Positions 25,303-36,374 of a stretch of DNA of 64,000 nt are shown piece after piece. The stretch comes from Protopterus annectens (taxonomy: Eukaryota; Chordata; Ceratodontiformes; Protopteridae): the NCBI RefSeq assembly GCF_019279795.1, contig NC_056732.1, positions 1,071,755,438 to 1,071,819,437 of the forward strand, in the 5' to 3' direction. The first letter of the stretch is position 1. Each line of letters starts with the position of its first letter. A program made the translations under genes and the position numbers. The notes below the pieces were generated by a model that saw only the letters and a list, made by a program, of their open reading frames with translations, was not told the origin of the DNA and searched no databases.

Positions 25303-25613
25303 CATACACACACACATATATATGCATGTCCTCTATTCCTGAAAACAATATATAACACCATGTAAGTGCATATTCTTAGTGTGCATATGATCTTGCTGAC
25401 AGAAAGAGTTTCAGGGATATCTTATCATTGAGGCCGTAGGTTTTATGTGCCTGTAGCCTCATTATCCATCTACATTCTCGTTCTTCTGTATAGTTCTTAA
25501 TATCACCTAATCTATTTGTTGTCCTAATTAATTCAAGGGCCCCAAACTTAAATTTGTGTGTCATGCCATGATTAATGACATGCTTAGCTAAGGCATTCCT
25601 TTCATCCTCTTAC
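24796..25613 (-). mobile_element. Penelope-like element, 3' fragment with GIY-YIG domain end
   Basis: The minus-strand frame 25376-25564, extended to about 25612, ends in a pattern typical of the C-terminal GIY-YIG endonuclease part of Penelope-like elements: ALAKHVINH, then RTTNRLGDI, ECRWIMRLQ and GLNDKISLKLFL before the stop. The 3' untranslated part includes an AT-rich block and, on the minus strand, GTCTGATGAAACG near 24890-24905, a motif common at these 3' ends. It interrupts the leader of DIRS copy C: GCAAGAAAAA lies on the left and ACGGGGTACTTGGC on the right. The 5' part is absent, as usual for such insertions. Confidence 0.75.
25250..25325. repeat. (TA)n/(CA)n microsatellite
   Basis: A run of alternating TATA followed by TACATACACACACACA lies inside the 3' untranslated part of the Penelope-like fragment. 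It is a simple repeat. Confidence 0.9.
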
Positions 25614-26378
25614 CTACGGGGTACTTGGCTTTAGAAGACTTCAACTTCAATTCGGTAGACGAAACTCGGGTAGCGGGGCAACACGGCAAGAAAGACCGAT
25701 GTAATGGCATCAGCTGCCTTACTTTATACTACAGACGACCTGACGTCAGTCCTGAAGAGACAGCAACTGACGAAGAAATACTAAGTCCCTGGTATTCGGG
25801 ACGACCGACGGCTACCCTGGCAGGGTAACCCAAATGTGATGACTGCAACAGTGAAACATGAAGAACATCATTTATTTCAGGTTTCTAAGACTGATGGCAG
25901 TACGGTTGTATAAAATCTTACCATAACAGATGTCCCCTCTCTCTTCACTGTTGCAGTATTCTTTATGAAAGGGATTCCCTGCCTAGGGTAGCCCAACGTC
26001 TGCCCAGTATACCAAAGTCTTATGGTTTTTATTGATGTCTTACGTCACACACATACTCACCAATCAAGGCATAGGGCATAAAGTGACATCCAAACGTGCA
26101 ATACCTGAAAAATGAAAAGCCCCAGAAGGAAGAACAGTCCAATGAATTAGGAGGAACATGTGCGTCTAGGAGGAGATAAAAGAAAATGAACGTAGCAGAA
26201 CAGGGAGGGAGGGAGCGAGCAAATACTGCAACAGTGAAGAGAAGGACATTTCCTGTTATGGTAGAATTTTACACAACTGTACTATGTCCTACCATATCAC
26301 TGTTGCAGTATTCTTTAACAAAGGCAGAATACAAAAGCTCAAGAGGAAACTTGGGAGGAGGAAGATCCAGAACAGCCC

Positions 26379-27560
26379 TCAAAAAAACCCATGCAGGATA
26401 GCTCTGGCAAAGCCAGCTCTCACTCTAGAAACAACAACCAATTTATAATACTTAGTGAAAGTATACAGAGAGGTCCAAGTAGCAGCCTCAAGGAAGGAAT
26501 TGGTATCCAATCCTTTGGAAACCACAGGAACTCGCAGCCCTGGTAGAATGAGCCTATACAGAGGCAAAAAAGCTCTTTCCATGAAAACAGTAACAAAAAG
26601 AAATGGACTAATAGATCCATGAGGGTATGCTTTGCTTAGAAATAGCCAAGGCGAGAGATCTGGGATGAAAGGAAATAAAAAGTTACTCAGACTTGCAAAT
26701 GGGCTTACTCTTATCTAAATAATATCTGAGCTGTCTAAGCAAATCCTAAGTGTGAAGAATCCTCTCACTAGCAGACAGCAGAGAAGGGAAAAAAATGAGG
26801 GCAAATTAATAGACTGATTAAGAAACAATTGATTAACCACCTTGGGAATAAAAGAATGATTAGCACAAAAACTCACCCAGTCCTCATGAAAAAAACAAAA
26901 AAAAAAAAAAAAACAAAGGATGAAAAGCCATAACAGCCTGGAGTTCAGATACTCTATTAGCTAAACTAAGGGTCAAAGAAGAACAGTCTTCCATACACAA
27001 TGTTGTAAGGAAGATGAAGCTGCAGGCTCAAAAGGAGCCAGAGTCAAATTTTCAAGTACAAAATTAAGGTACCAGGAAGGTGAAATAGGCTTCCTGTGAG
27101 GCCTGACATGAAGGATGCCTTTAAGAAATTATTTGACCTCAAGCTTAGAGGCCAGAAGATGAGTTAATGGCAGAAAAGCAGAACTAGCTGAGAGGTGACC
27201 TTTAACAAAAGAATAAGCTAGCCCAACATGGAGGAATTCAAAGCAAGACAGAAGCAAAGGGGTCTCCTCAGAAAGTGTATCCTGGTTATGAACAAGGAAC
27301 CAAACAGAAAATCTCTTCCATATGGATACACAATTTCCTGGCAGTGGGTTTCCTGGCCTCCTGCAGAACCCCAAGCACATCTTCAGAAAAGAGATGCCTA
27401 AAAGAGATCAAAACCCTATCCCCCACAATGTCAGCTGAAGAGTGGACAAGTGAGGATGGATCTGAAATTTCTTCTCTTGCGCGAGTAGGTCCACCCTGTG
27501 AGAAACTTGTGGCAATTGCCTCTGGCTAGGTGAAGAAGAGGGAACTAGTGTTGTCTAGGC
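26379..27560 (-). pseudogene. tyrosine recombinase remnant, copy D
   Basis: The C-terminal part at 26379-26582 has LRLLLGPLCILS or, in the other frame, LEAATWTSLYTFTKYYKL, which aligns to the nucleophile segment. The HxxR box is in a damaged stretch near 26560. The N-terminal helix region is at 27129-27380 (FVKGHLSASSAFLPLTH). An A-run near 26890-26912 interrupts the segment after the first arginine. Not functional. Confidence 0.6.
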
Positions 27561-27569
27561 TAAAAGGGA

Positions 27570-29290
27570 GTCCCCAACAAGATTTTGGGGAGGTCCTGCT
27601 CTATCTTGATCAGGACCCTTGGAATTAGAGAATGGGGAGGGAAGACACAGAGAAACATCCCCTTCCGAGAGAAAGGTTGGGCCATCCACCTTCCAAGCCA
27701 CAGAACTTGGGACTCTCATGCAAAAAAGAGGAAATTATCTGTTCAAAGGGGAGGGAAAAAAAAAACAAAATCTACCACCCACTGATGGACAATATCCAGA
27801 AACACATCCCTGTGAAGCATCCATTCATGAACCTGTGTTTTGGACCTGCTCAGAGTTTGCCACTATATTCTGCTCGGAAGGACTGTATACAACCTGAAGA
27901 GTCACTTGATATGGGGACAGTTAGATCATGAACTTGAACAGCTAGTCTCCAAAGATGGTCAGACTGTGCCCCCCCCCCCACACACACACACACACACACT
28001 TGCTGATATACCACATCACTGTGGTATTGTCTGTGAAGATTTTTGGGAGGCCCTGGAAGAAAGAGGGAATCAAATACCTGAAGGGAGAAAAGGAGAGCTC
28101 TTCTCTACTTGATGGTGAGGCCAGAAACTCTGGACCTTGAAAGAACACAAAGAGGCTCCCCATCCTGTGTCTGAGGCATTCTGAGAAAAGTTCCTGAGAT
28201 AGGAATGGCAGCTGAAAAGAAAGTCGTCATATGTTGAGAGACAGCTGATGAATCCATCACTGAAGCTCAAGCTTGAGGCATGGAAGAAGAGGGACTACAA
28301 AATCCAGTGGATGAGAGTGTTGGAGCCATATGGACTTCAGGAAGCACTGCAGTTTTCTCACATGAAGTCTGGCTAGAGGTAGCATAGGAATGATGGAGGC
28401 CATGAACCCTACCACCCTGCGAAATTCCCAGCCTGAAACTGAAACCAGAGAAAGAGGCGAATGAAAACAATTGATCAGAGAAAGAGCCTTGGGAAGAGGC
28501 AGAGAAGCCAGCATATGGATGGTCTGGAGCCTGCAACCGAGAAACACGTGATCGTGAGAAGGCACCAGGACTGACTTGTGAATGTTTATTGTAAAGCTCA
28601 GGCTTTGTGAGGGACAACAGTATACTGGATGTGCTGAAGCAAAGTCTTGGGGGAGGATGTCTGAATGAGCAAGTCATCCAGTTAAAGAAAGATATGAAAC
28701 CTTCTCATCCTGCAAAAAGCAATCAGAGGAGCGAGGCATTTGGTGAATACCCTTGGGGCAGTAAAAAGACCAAAGGGCAAAGCACAGAAAGGAAAAAAAA
28801 ACAAGGAAGAAACCGAGAGAAACAAAAACTTCATGAAAAGGGGATGTATTGGGATGTGTAGATAAGCATCCTTGAGATCTAAGGAGGCCAAGAAAGCCTT
28901 AGGAAGAGGAGGAAACAGGGTCTGAAGGGATAACATCTGACAGGAAAGGGGCTTTCAAGAAAGGTGTTGAGCTAAGAAAGGCCCCAAATGGGTCTTCAGG
29001 TTTCTTTCTTCCTGGGAACCAGAAACATTCTGGAATAAAATCCCTTCCTCTCCTGGGAAGCAGGCACAGCTCAGCTTGAATGGTGCCTTGTACCAAAAGG
29101 CCCCAACGCAGCTCCGGGGAGAAATAAAGCTGTTCCTGAGGAGGTTGATGGATGCCCAGAAAAGGAGGAAGGGATTTCCATTCCATGAAATATCTCTGAT
29201 GGATGACGGATAGACCAAAGTGTCTTGAGTCACCCTTAACCAATGGGGAAGGGACAGAGAAAGACAAAGGAATAAGGGAACCTGACTCAA
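27570..29290 (-). pseudogene. RT/RNase H remnant, copy D
   Basis: RT palm sequence is at 28682-28936 (ASLDLKDAYLHIPI; FGLFTAPRVFTKCLAPLIAF), followed by the thumb at 28257-28565 (RRVVGFMASIIPMLPLARLH) and RNase H at 27942-28163. The box expected to read YLDD is broken by a frame change at about 28675-28690. The RT N-terminus is at 28899-29290. A C-run and CA repeat at 27971-28000 disrupts RNase H. The element cannot make RT. Confidence 0.65.
27970..28001. repeat. poly-C and (CA)n tract
   Basis: A run of cytosines followed by about ten CA units lies inside the RNase H region of copy D. It replaces sequence that in other copies encodes the TDNTTVMWYINKQ box surroundings, so it reads as a later expansion. 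Confidence 0.85.
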
Positions 29291-30880
29291 GAAAAGGGAA
29301 GCAGAAAGACAGAACCTGGCTTGTCTTGAAAAGAAGGTTTCTGAGGAGGAGGAGTCTGAGCAGACTTAGCAGGAGGAACTTGCTTAGAACCCTTCTTACC
29401 TTCAGGAGGAGGGTGAGGCTGTCTGTGAATAAAGACCAATTTAGATGGATAACTCCTCTGGAGTTTACGAAGACGAGACATGCTACTTGAGAAGTAGAGC
29501 CCAGGAAAGAGGGCCTACGCCCTTTCCTTCAGAATCAGGGAGGTTTGAGATAGCCTGGGAAGCCTGAGAAAGAAGGGCTAGAACTAACCTGGTCATATTG
29601 GTCTGGTAATGAATAGCCTGAAACACCAAGGTGACAGCATTATATCTTCTTGACCAGCCATTCCATAGCTCTACTCTCCTTGTCGGACAGTAATTGTTTA
29701 GTAGATGGCAAAACTTTAGAGAATTTTTCAGAAGAGACAGACACTACAGAAGGTTTGAAAGAAAGACATTTGTAGAGAAACCTAAACTCATAAGGAACCT
29801 GATAAAATCTATTAGGTTTCTTAGGGGCCGGAGGTTCAGAATCTGGGAACACTGTTTGATGAATGGTATCTAGAAAGGCAGCCAAGACTGGAGGTACAGC
29901 GATTGCTTAGGGGACTCCATTTGCAGGAGCACAAAATACCCCTTTTGAAGGTCAGAAACCTGAAACCAGTCCTACTTAAAATATTCCATCATATAAGAAA
30001 CAGTAACTCCAAAGAAGAGTTCTTCCAAGGAAGAGTCGGGGCAAATAGAATCTTCTTCCTCAGAGCCATAATCCAAAGAAGGGATCTGAGAGAAATATGC
30101 CAAAGACTTCCCCAGAACCAAATTCCTCTTCAGAGGAATCCTTTTCTCTGGGCCTCCTAAGTGGGGGTAGAAGACTAAGGAGAAGCAGGCACAGACACCT
30201 ATTGAGGAGACTTTAAAGTCATCAGCGCATTAAATAACCCATGTAAAATCCTGCCATTCACACTGAGGATCTTTAGAAGCAGGGGAAACGTCCTTGGTTT
30301 TTTACTTTTTCTTTTGAGGGACATCTGTCTGAAATACCCTAGGAGATTCAGGCCCTTGCCTATACTCAACCACTGTAGTAGAAATCACCACTTGAACAAG
30401 AATCTGCAGCATCTTCCTCAGTTCCTCTGAAACGATCAACAGAGGCTGCTCCTCGACATCTGTGGCGGACATTTGCACAGCCTCCTAGGATGTGAGAGAA
30501 ATTGGATCCCTGTCAGCTTCCGATAGGGTAACAGTGCACGAATCCAACACAACCAGGCAATGAGCTGGGCTTTCACCATCCTCAAAAGAGATGTCCAGGG
30601 GAGGTAGGACAGCAGCTGAATCAGACCAGAGTTTCTTGGCCTTTTTCTTGGCAGGGGGATGACCTTCGGGACAGGAAAATTCCACCACAACACCCTGCAC
30701 CAACAAATTAAAACACTGGTTTTCCAGGTAAACGGACAAGGACAGATGACTATATAAGGTCTCAGGGACAAACACTTGGCAGACAAAACACTGCGTATGG
30801 TTGTGAGAAGCACCCAAACAGAAAATAAACTGTTCATGATTATCATTATTCAGAAATCTGCCTCCCACTTACATTTTTCC
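29287..30880 (-). pseudogene. gag remnant, copy D
   Basis: The N-terminal region at 30436-30868 keeps a cysteine cluster (QCFVC after FCLGASHNHT). The middle part at 29640-29885 keeps FYQVPYEFRFLYKCLS, like the FYKV motif of copies E and F. The C-terminal basic part is at 29287-29481. Frame changes and stops lie between them. It is one of the diverged gags of the D/E/F subfamily. Confidence 0.6.
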
Positions 30881-30961
30881 TTTCTGGATGACATATAAAC
30901 TCACAAAACTAATAGAGAGAAAAAAATAAGAAACCCAAATGGGGCACGGCTCAGTAACTAG

Positions 30962-31297
30962 TAGGGTTGCCACCTTTTCAAATGCTCAAAGTAGGACTTT
31001 TTGTAGAAATGTCAGATTTTCCAGGACAAAACATGCCCATGACCAGTACAAAGGATATAACTTCACTTTTTTGCCAAAATAAAAGCTTATTCTTGTAGCA
31101 TTTGAATTGCATTGCTTATGCTATTTCATATAAAATTTAGGTGTTTCAGATAAAAAAATAACCTTTTTATGAAACTATTAAACAAAATGTAGGAACTATT
31201 TTTGTCCAAAAATCTGAGGACATTTGCCATTTTTTTGTAGGACACAAGTGCCCAAAGAGGGACAGTTCCTCGCAAAGTGGGACAGGTGGTAACCCTA
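30962..31297. mobile_element. 336-bp hAT-like MITE in copy D
   Basis: The ends are inverted: TAGGGTTGCCACC at 30962 and GGTGGTAACCCTA ending at 31297, matching at 12 of 13 positions. They are flanked by 8-bp copies, GTAACTAG (30954-30961) and GTAACCAG (31298-31305), one mismatch apart. An 8-bp target duplication is the hAT signature. There is no coding capacity, so it would have been moved by a transposase from elsewhere. It lies in the leader between gag and the right inverted repeat of DIRS copy D. Confidence 0.85.
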
Positions 31298-31536
31298 GTA
31301 ACCAGCACAGAAGCAGCATTCAGACTGATGATCAATGATGGCCATTGGACTGGTAGCAAAGGTCTGAATATGTACATTCGCACATCACCTTTATGCCCTA
31401 TGCCTTGAGCGAAGAGCACGTGTGTGACACAAGTCTATAAAACCATAAGGCTTTGGTATACTGGCCAGATGTTGGACTAACCTAAGCAGGGAATCCTTTT
31501 GGTAAAGGATACTGCAACAGTGATATGGAAGGACAT

Positions 31537-33334
31537 CAACTGCTACAAACCTTACGATTCATGTTTACACGAATAGGGCACGGACCACAAATGACTAATT
31601 TTAAGCCTAGCACAGGAGAATATAGAAGCAAGAACAAGAAAATAAGAGTGATGACAGCTAAATGGTACAGGTAACAACACAAACTACAGAATGAATCTCA
31701 GATTCAACTTTATATAGGTGTACATGGCTATGAAGATTCAACCTTCAGAGACCATAGTAGTTCTGCATGGTTATTACTAAGGCCAACAACTGCAACTGAG
31801 CAGGGGGTGGGGGGTCAACAATTTTCAGATTTTGTCTAAATTTAAGTATTGAAACAGACCAAGTATTGCTCATGGCATGCATTGGCTGAATGACGTGGAA
31901 ACCACTATTTCTTATGATGAGAAAGAATTGGCTTTATGCTGTTAGAAATGCTAACCGATCAGGTGAGACTTTTGACTTATTTTCCTTTCTGCTGTCTAGT
32001 ATGGAAGTCAAAGGCTTCCAGGACTGTTTAACAGAGGAATGCACATGGCATGTCTAAAGTGGTTATAGGTAAATTTGGTTTCCCATAAGACTGACGCTGC
32101 GGTGGTGGTGCTGCGGTAGTGTTGTCGCCTCACAGTAAGACGTTGTCCTGTTCGATTCTCAGCTAAAGCGTCTTCTGTGTGGAGACATGCATGAATGGGT
32201 GTACCTTTGTTGAAGGTTGTGCGTCAGGCCTGGCAAGTCGGTACGTAAAAATCTACTGCCAATCATTAGCGGACCGGAGTTCCGCTGTGGCGAACCCTAA
32301 CCGGGAAAAGCCGAAAGATACAACAACATAGCAGATCCTCATAGCAGTAGTTTCTTTTTTTTTTTTTTTTGTCAGCTGCCTGGGTACCCTGAAAATAAAT
32401 ACTGATTTAATGCGAACATTTGGACTGTCATGACGGCTCACATTCTGTGTGGTTATTTAGAAAGAGGACAGAAACGCAGTGTTATAACAAATGGACATAT
32501 AATACCGCCCACTGTCACCTCAGACTGAGCCCAGTGCCTTCCAGGACAACCTCACCATCAGTTAGAAAAAAAAAATCTTGACCAATATTATTTCGCATAC
32601 AGTGCTTTTCTAGGAGTTGTTGTTGCCACCAACTAGATCACTACAGTACACCAAACACACAATTACAGTTTACCCTTAAAAAAGCCAGCCACTAAAAATT
32701 TACATGGTGGTACCAAAAACACAACTAGCAACTCCTTGAAAGGTGAAAGCCAAATGCTAAGAACACCACTCCAGTGCTCATACCCTTAAGGCTAATAACT
32801 ACCCACAAATCTTTAAACTGAATAGAAGTCTTTGTTCAGTTTTATTTAAAGTAAAGTAAATATACAATCAACTATACACTTGTGCAAAAATAATACCAAA
32901 ATAAATGGTTTAAACAGATAACCTACAGTAGAACAGTTTATTTGGCAGTCTCTACTAGCAACTAACAGTATAATTGATCTTCTATTGGCCACTGATTAAC
33001 AAATTCAAACATTTGTTGAAATCTTCATTTGCCATAAATTTCAGTTTGGCTCTGTCCAGAAATGCAATCCACCTGCATGTTCTTGAACTAAAGCAGTAAC
33101 GGACTCCAACAGTCCTCTCTTCCATGTAAGACAGTTCCAAATAGAATTTCACATTTTTCTTCAAGTCTAGATGATGTACTTTCTAGAGGAGTGGAAGGAG
33201 CAGAGTCCCACAAACTAGTGTCCAAATTAAAGTAAAGCATTTTTAAGCTGAAAGCAATACAGATGGGTATACAAGAATCAGATTTAGTTTCAAACTGCTT
33301 TGTTACATTTTATAATAAAAACAATTTTATTAAA
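31537..33334. other. spacer between DIRS copies D and E
   Basis: Apart from the SINE near 32096-32332 and a T-run near 32352-32370, I see no recognised element. A minus-strand open stretch at 32982-33164 (60 codons) has no recognised domain; it could be a decayed exon or repeat piece. Confidence 0.4.
32096..32332 (+). mobile_element. tRNA-derived SINE with a widely shared 3' tail
   Basis: The head has polymerase III-like boxes: GGTGGTGCTGCGGTAGTG for box A and GTTCGATTCTC (32150-32160) for box B, with GTCGCCTCACAG between. The tail TTCCGCTGTGGCGAACCCTAA then GGGAAAAGCCGAAAGA (32279-32318) resembles the 3' tail found on several fish and other vertebrate SINEs. It ends in an AACAACA-rich stretch. 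The tRNA-like head shows it is a SINE, not a tRNA gene: no acceptor stem pairs. Confidence 0.75.
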
Positions 33335-33764
33335 AGTACAGTTGTGCAAAATATTACCATAAAAGTAGATGTCCTTTTCACTGCTGCAGTACTCATCACC
33401 TCTGAGATCTAAGGACAAACAAATATCTGGCCAGTATACCAAACCCTTTATTATCTAGGGAGTGTGGTATGTTAGATGTACGTTCCCCATGCAAGGGTAG
33501 GGCATAAACGTGATGTACGTACGTTCCTAGATGAGAACTGAAGGGCCCCAGGAGAACCAGGTCCCCCAGCAGATAGGAGGCATGTACATCCAGGGAAAGG
33601 AAGTAGGGAAGAGAAGGAAAGGAACCTCTCGGACAGCATGAAAATACCACCCATGCATAAATAAGAGAAAAGGGGGCAGGAGGGAGGGGAGTGAATACTG
33701 CTAACAGCGAAAAGGAGGACATCTACTATTATGGCAAGATTTTAAACAACTGTACCATGTCCTT

Positions 33765-34355
33765 TCATATTACTGCTGCAGTAATCATTACTTCTGGGAG
33801 AGTACAAAAGCTACGAAGGAGGCAGGGAGGAGAAAGGCAAGGAGAAGCCCTCCACAAACTTGCCATGGCCCTGGAAATGGCATCCAATTTGTAATGTTTT
33901 GTGAATGTGTGAACCAAAGACCAAGTAGTAGCTTCATGAATGGAGTTTATATCCACACCTTTGAAGAAGGCCCTCAAGGAAGCCACTGGTCTAGTAGAAT
34001 GATCTTTCATAGAAGCAGACAGTGGTTTACCATGAAAAGAATAAAGAAATGACCTTGGAAATCTAGGATGAGATGGTGTGCTTACAAACTGCCAAACCCA
34101 ACATGCTGGCATGAAAAGAAACAAAACGTTGATCAGATTTATGAATAGCCTTTGTCTGTCTAGACAATATCAAAGTCTATGCAAATTTAAGGTGAAGAAC
34201 CTTCTTGCTAGCAGATGGCGTTAGAAGGGAAAAAAGAAGTAAGCTGGATAGACTGATTAAGGGACAGCTCATTAAACATATTGGGCTTAAAATAAGGATT
34301 TGTAAGGACAGATACCCTGAACCTATGAAAAAACAAAAAAAGGAGGGACTATCAA
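33765..34355 (-). pseudogene. tyrosine recombinase, copy E, catalytic part
   Basis: The frame 33765-34124 has DHSTRPVASLRAFFKG for the HxxR box and TTWSLVHTFTKHYKL with the nucleophile tyrosine. The segment toward 34355 is broken. The gene is cut at 34355 by copy F and continues at 43478-43892 (helix region SLASRFEVKQCLKDS) and then, beyond Tigger, from 46366 (VLQEAKKPN). It is therefore in three pieces across 13 kb. Confidence 0.7.
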
Positions 34356-34422
34356 GACAGAATAGTTGTGTAAAATCTTACCCTAACCATAGATGTCCTT
34401 TCTCTTCTATGCTGCGTATTCT

Positions 34423-35914
34423 TTACATATGGGTAGAGTGCAAAACCTCAAAGGAAACCAGAGGAGGAGGAGGATGGATCAGAGGAAGACTAAGCAGCAG
34501 CATTTTCCACAAATCCAAGCAGAACTGCCCTGGCAAATCCTGCCCTGGATCTGGAGATAGTGTCCAATTGTAATGCTTTGTAAAAGTATGAAAAGATAAC
34601 CAGGTGGCAACTTCCAAAATGGAGTGAGCATCTAGGCCTTTGAAGAAAGCCCCTGAGGAGGCAATTGATCTAGTGGAATGGGCCTTAATGGAATATAAGG
34701 ACTTCCCATGAAAATCATAAAACACAATAGCCTTAGAGATCCATGTAGAAATAGTTTGTCTGGAAACAGGTAATCCCAGAGCCCTGGGATGAAAGTACAC
34801 AAAAAGTTGATCAGACTTCCTAATAGACTAAGTTTTGTAAAGGTGAAATCTGAATTGTCTGTGTACATCTAAGGACTGCAGAATCATCTCACTAGGGGAT
34901 TGAGGAAGGAAAAAAGCAGGAAACTGGATGGACTGTAAGAGACAGCTCATTCACCACTATAGGCATGAAGGATAGAATAGTTCTCAAAGATGCTCTGTCC
35001 TTGTGGAAAACCAAAAGGGGGGGGGGGGGTGAAGCCATCAATGCCTGGATTTCAGAGACCCTCTTAGCAGAGGTTACGGCTACAATGAGCACTGTTTTCC
35101 ACGTGCAAAACTTTAGAGAAGAGGAGGCCACAGGCTCAAAAGGGGCCTGAGTAAGCTTCTCTAACACATAGTTAAGATCCCAAGGAGGAGGAATTGGTTT
35201 CCTGGAAGGTTTCATGTGTAGGGTGCCTTTAAGAAAAAACTTAACCTCTGGCTTCGAAGCTAAGGGTGGAGTTAATGGCAAGCAAATAGACAAGACAGAA
35301 CAGAAAACTTTGACTAAAGAATAGGAAAAACCACTGTTAAGCAACTCACACAAGTAAGAAAACACAAAAGGAATATCTGCAAAGACAGGATCCTCTCTTC
35401 TTTTTTGGCACCAGACAGAATATCTTCTCCACTTGGAAATGCAAGATTTTCTAGTATTGGGTTTCCTGGCTTCATGTAAAACCAGACACAGGTCCTTAGA
35501 AAACAGGTGCCTAAAAGGGATCAAACGTTGATCACCCACAAGGTCCTCTGCAGAGCTGACAGATGTGGGTGAATCAAGGTTCCCTTGTCCTGAGTGAGTA
35601 GGTCCACCCAGTGAGGTAACTTGTAGTGATGACCCTTGGCTAAATGCAGAAGAAGGAATCAGTGCTGTCTTGGCCAAAAGGGGGTCACTAACAAGATTTT
35701 TGTTTTTTCCTGTAGAATTTTCAACAGGACTTCCTGAATTAAAGGGAAGGGGGATGCATAAATAAACATCCCCTTCCATGAGAGCGTCCAACTTCCAAGC
35801 CTGGCCCAAAAAAGAGGAAGTTGTCTGTTCAAAGGGGAGGCAAAGATGTCCATTTCTGGAGTACCCCACCAGTGAACTAGGTCCAAAAACACACCCTGTG
35901 AAGCATCCATGCAT
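34423..35914 (-). pseudogene. tyrosine recombinase, copy F (one frame break)
   Basis: A 340-codon frame (34892-35914) has the DNA-binding part (HEARKPNTRKSCISKWRRY) and the first arginine segment (SAKRVSEIQALM). A frame change near 34880 leads to 34423-34800 with AHSTRSIASS for the HxxR box and TWLSFHTFTKHY with the tyrosine. All four key residues are present, so this was recently an intact enzyme gene. A G run at 35018-35031 lies just after the first arginine segment and encodes SPPPPLL. Confidence 0.75.
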
Positions 35915-36370
35915 GGGATTGTGTCATGGATCTGCTTAATGTGCCTGCCTCTGAGCAGTGGGGAGGTACACAACATGCAATGTCACTTTGTATTGAATAG
36001 CCATTTCCCATGCTTTGATGGCTAAATGACAAAGAAGCAAAGATTTTGTGCTCCTTGCTTATTTACCAAAGAACACTGGTACCGTTTGTAAGAATCCTGA
36101 GGGGGTCCTGGCAAGAATGGAGGATGCAAGGCTAGAATCAGAGCTCTCATCCCTCTGTTGATGCGCTCCCTCTTTTGAGAGGGTGGCCAAAGACCCTGTA
36201 CTTTTCTGGAATCAAAGGTTGCTTCCCAACCTAAATTTGAGGCATCTGTGAAAAGCTGCTGAACTGGCTGAGGTACCAGAAGAGGTAGGCCAGGGTTCTG
36301 ACTGAGTTGTTGCATCCACCAACGTAGCTCTGTCTTCAGGCAGGAAAGAGGAGGAATCAAAACAAACAAA
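35915..36370 (-). pseudogene. RNase H remnant, copy F, RT missing
   Basis: The frame 36022-36369 begins at LSCLKTELRWWMQQ, which in other copies lies after the RT thumb, and carries the first RNase H box (FTDASNLGWEA). The second box is damaged (SLVNKQGAQN). Immediately to its right, at about 36375, gag sequence begins. The whole RT catalytic core is therefore absent, not merely diverged. Confidence 0.75.
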
Positions 36371-36374
36371 TGAT

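Larger units (their letters stand above)
13985..25868 (-). mobile_element. DIRS copy C, split by copy B and a Penelope-like fragment
   Basis: The left end (AGTACAGTTG at 13985), left inverted repeat (to about 14200) and internal complementary region (about 14333-14440) lie left of copy B. The body resumes at 20026 with the end of the recombinase and runs to GAACAT at 25863-25868. Pairing is shown by shared sequence: CTACCCTGGCAGGG lies in the right repeat near 25814, and its complement lies in the left repeat near 14065. Removing 14470-20025 and about 24796-25613 restores a normal-sized element of about 5.5 kb. Confidence 0.85.
25899..31536 (-). mobile_element. DIRS copy D with both ends
   Basis: The left end is AGTACGGTTG at 25899 and the right end GGACAT at 31531-31536. 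The inverted repeats match: GTATACCAAAGTCTTATGGTTTT near 26018 on the left pairs with AAAACCATAAGGCTTTGGTATAC near 31440 on the right, and both hold a copy of GGCATAGGGCATAAAG or its complement. The internal complementary region is at about 26224-26325. It belongs to the same subfamily as E and F. A 336-bp MITE lies in its leader. The coding parts are heavily damaged. Confidence 0.82.

Noticed and set aside
27585..28140. Cluster of overlapping plus-strand open frames
   Set aside because: They are opposite-strand shadows of the DIRS copy D RNase H region.
32096..32200. Possible tRNA gene on the plus strand
   Set aside because: A good box B is present, but the tRNA-like head continues into a known type of SINE tail and does not fold as a cloverleaf.
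32982..33164. 60-codon open frame on the minus strand
   Set aside because: No recognised domain and no convincing splice or promoter context; too short to call a gene.
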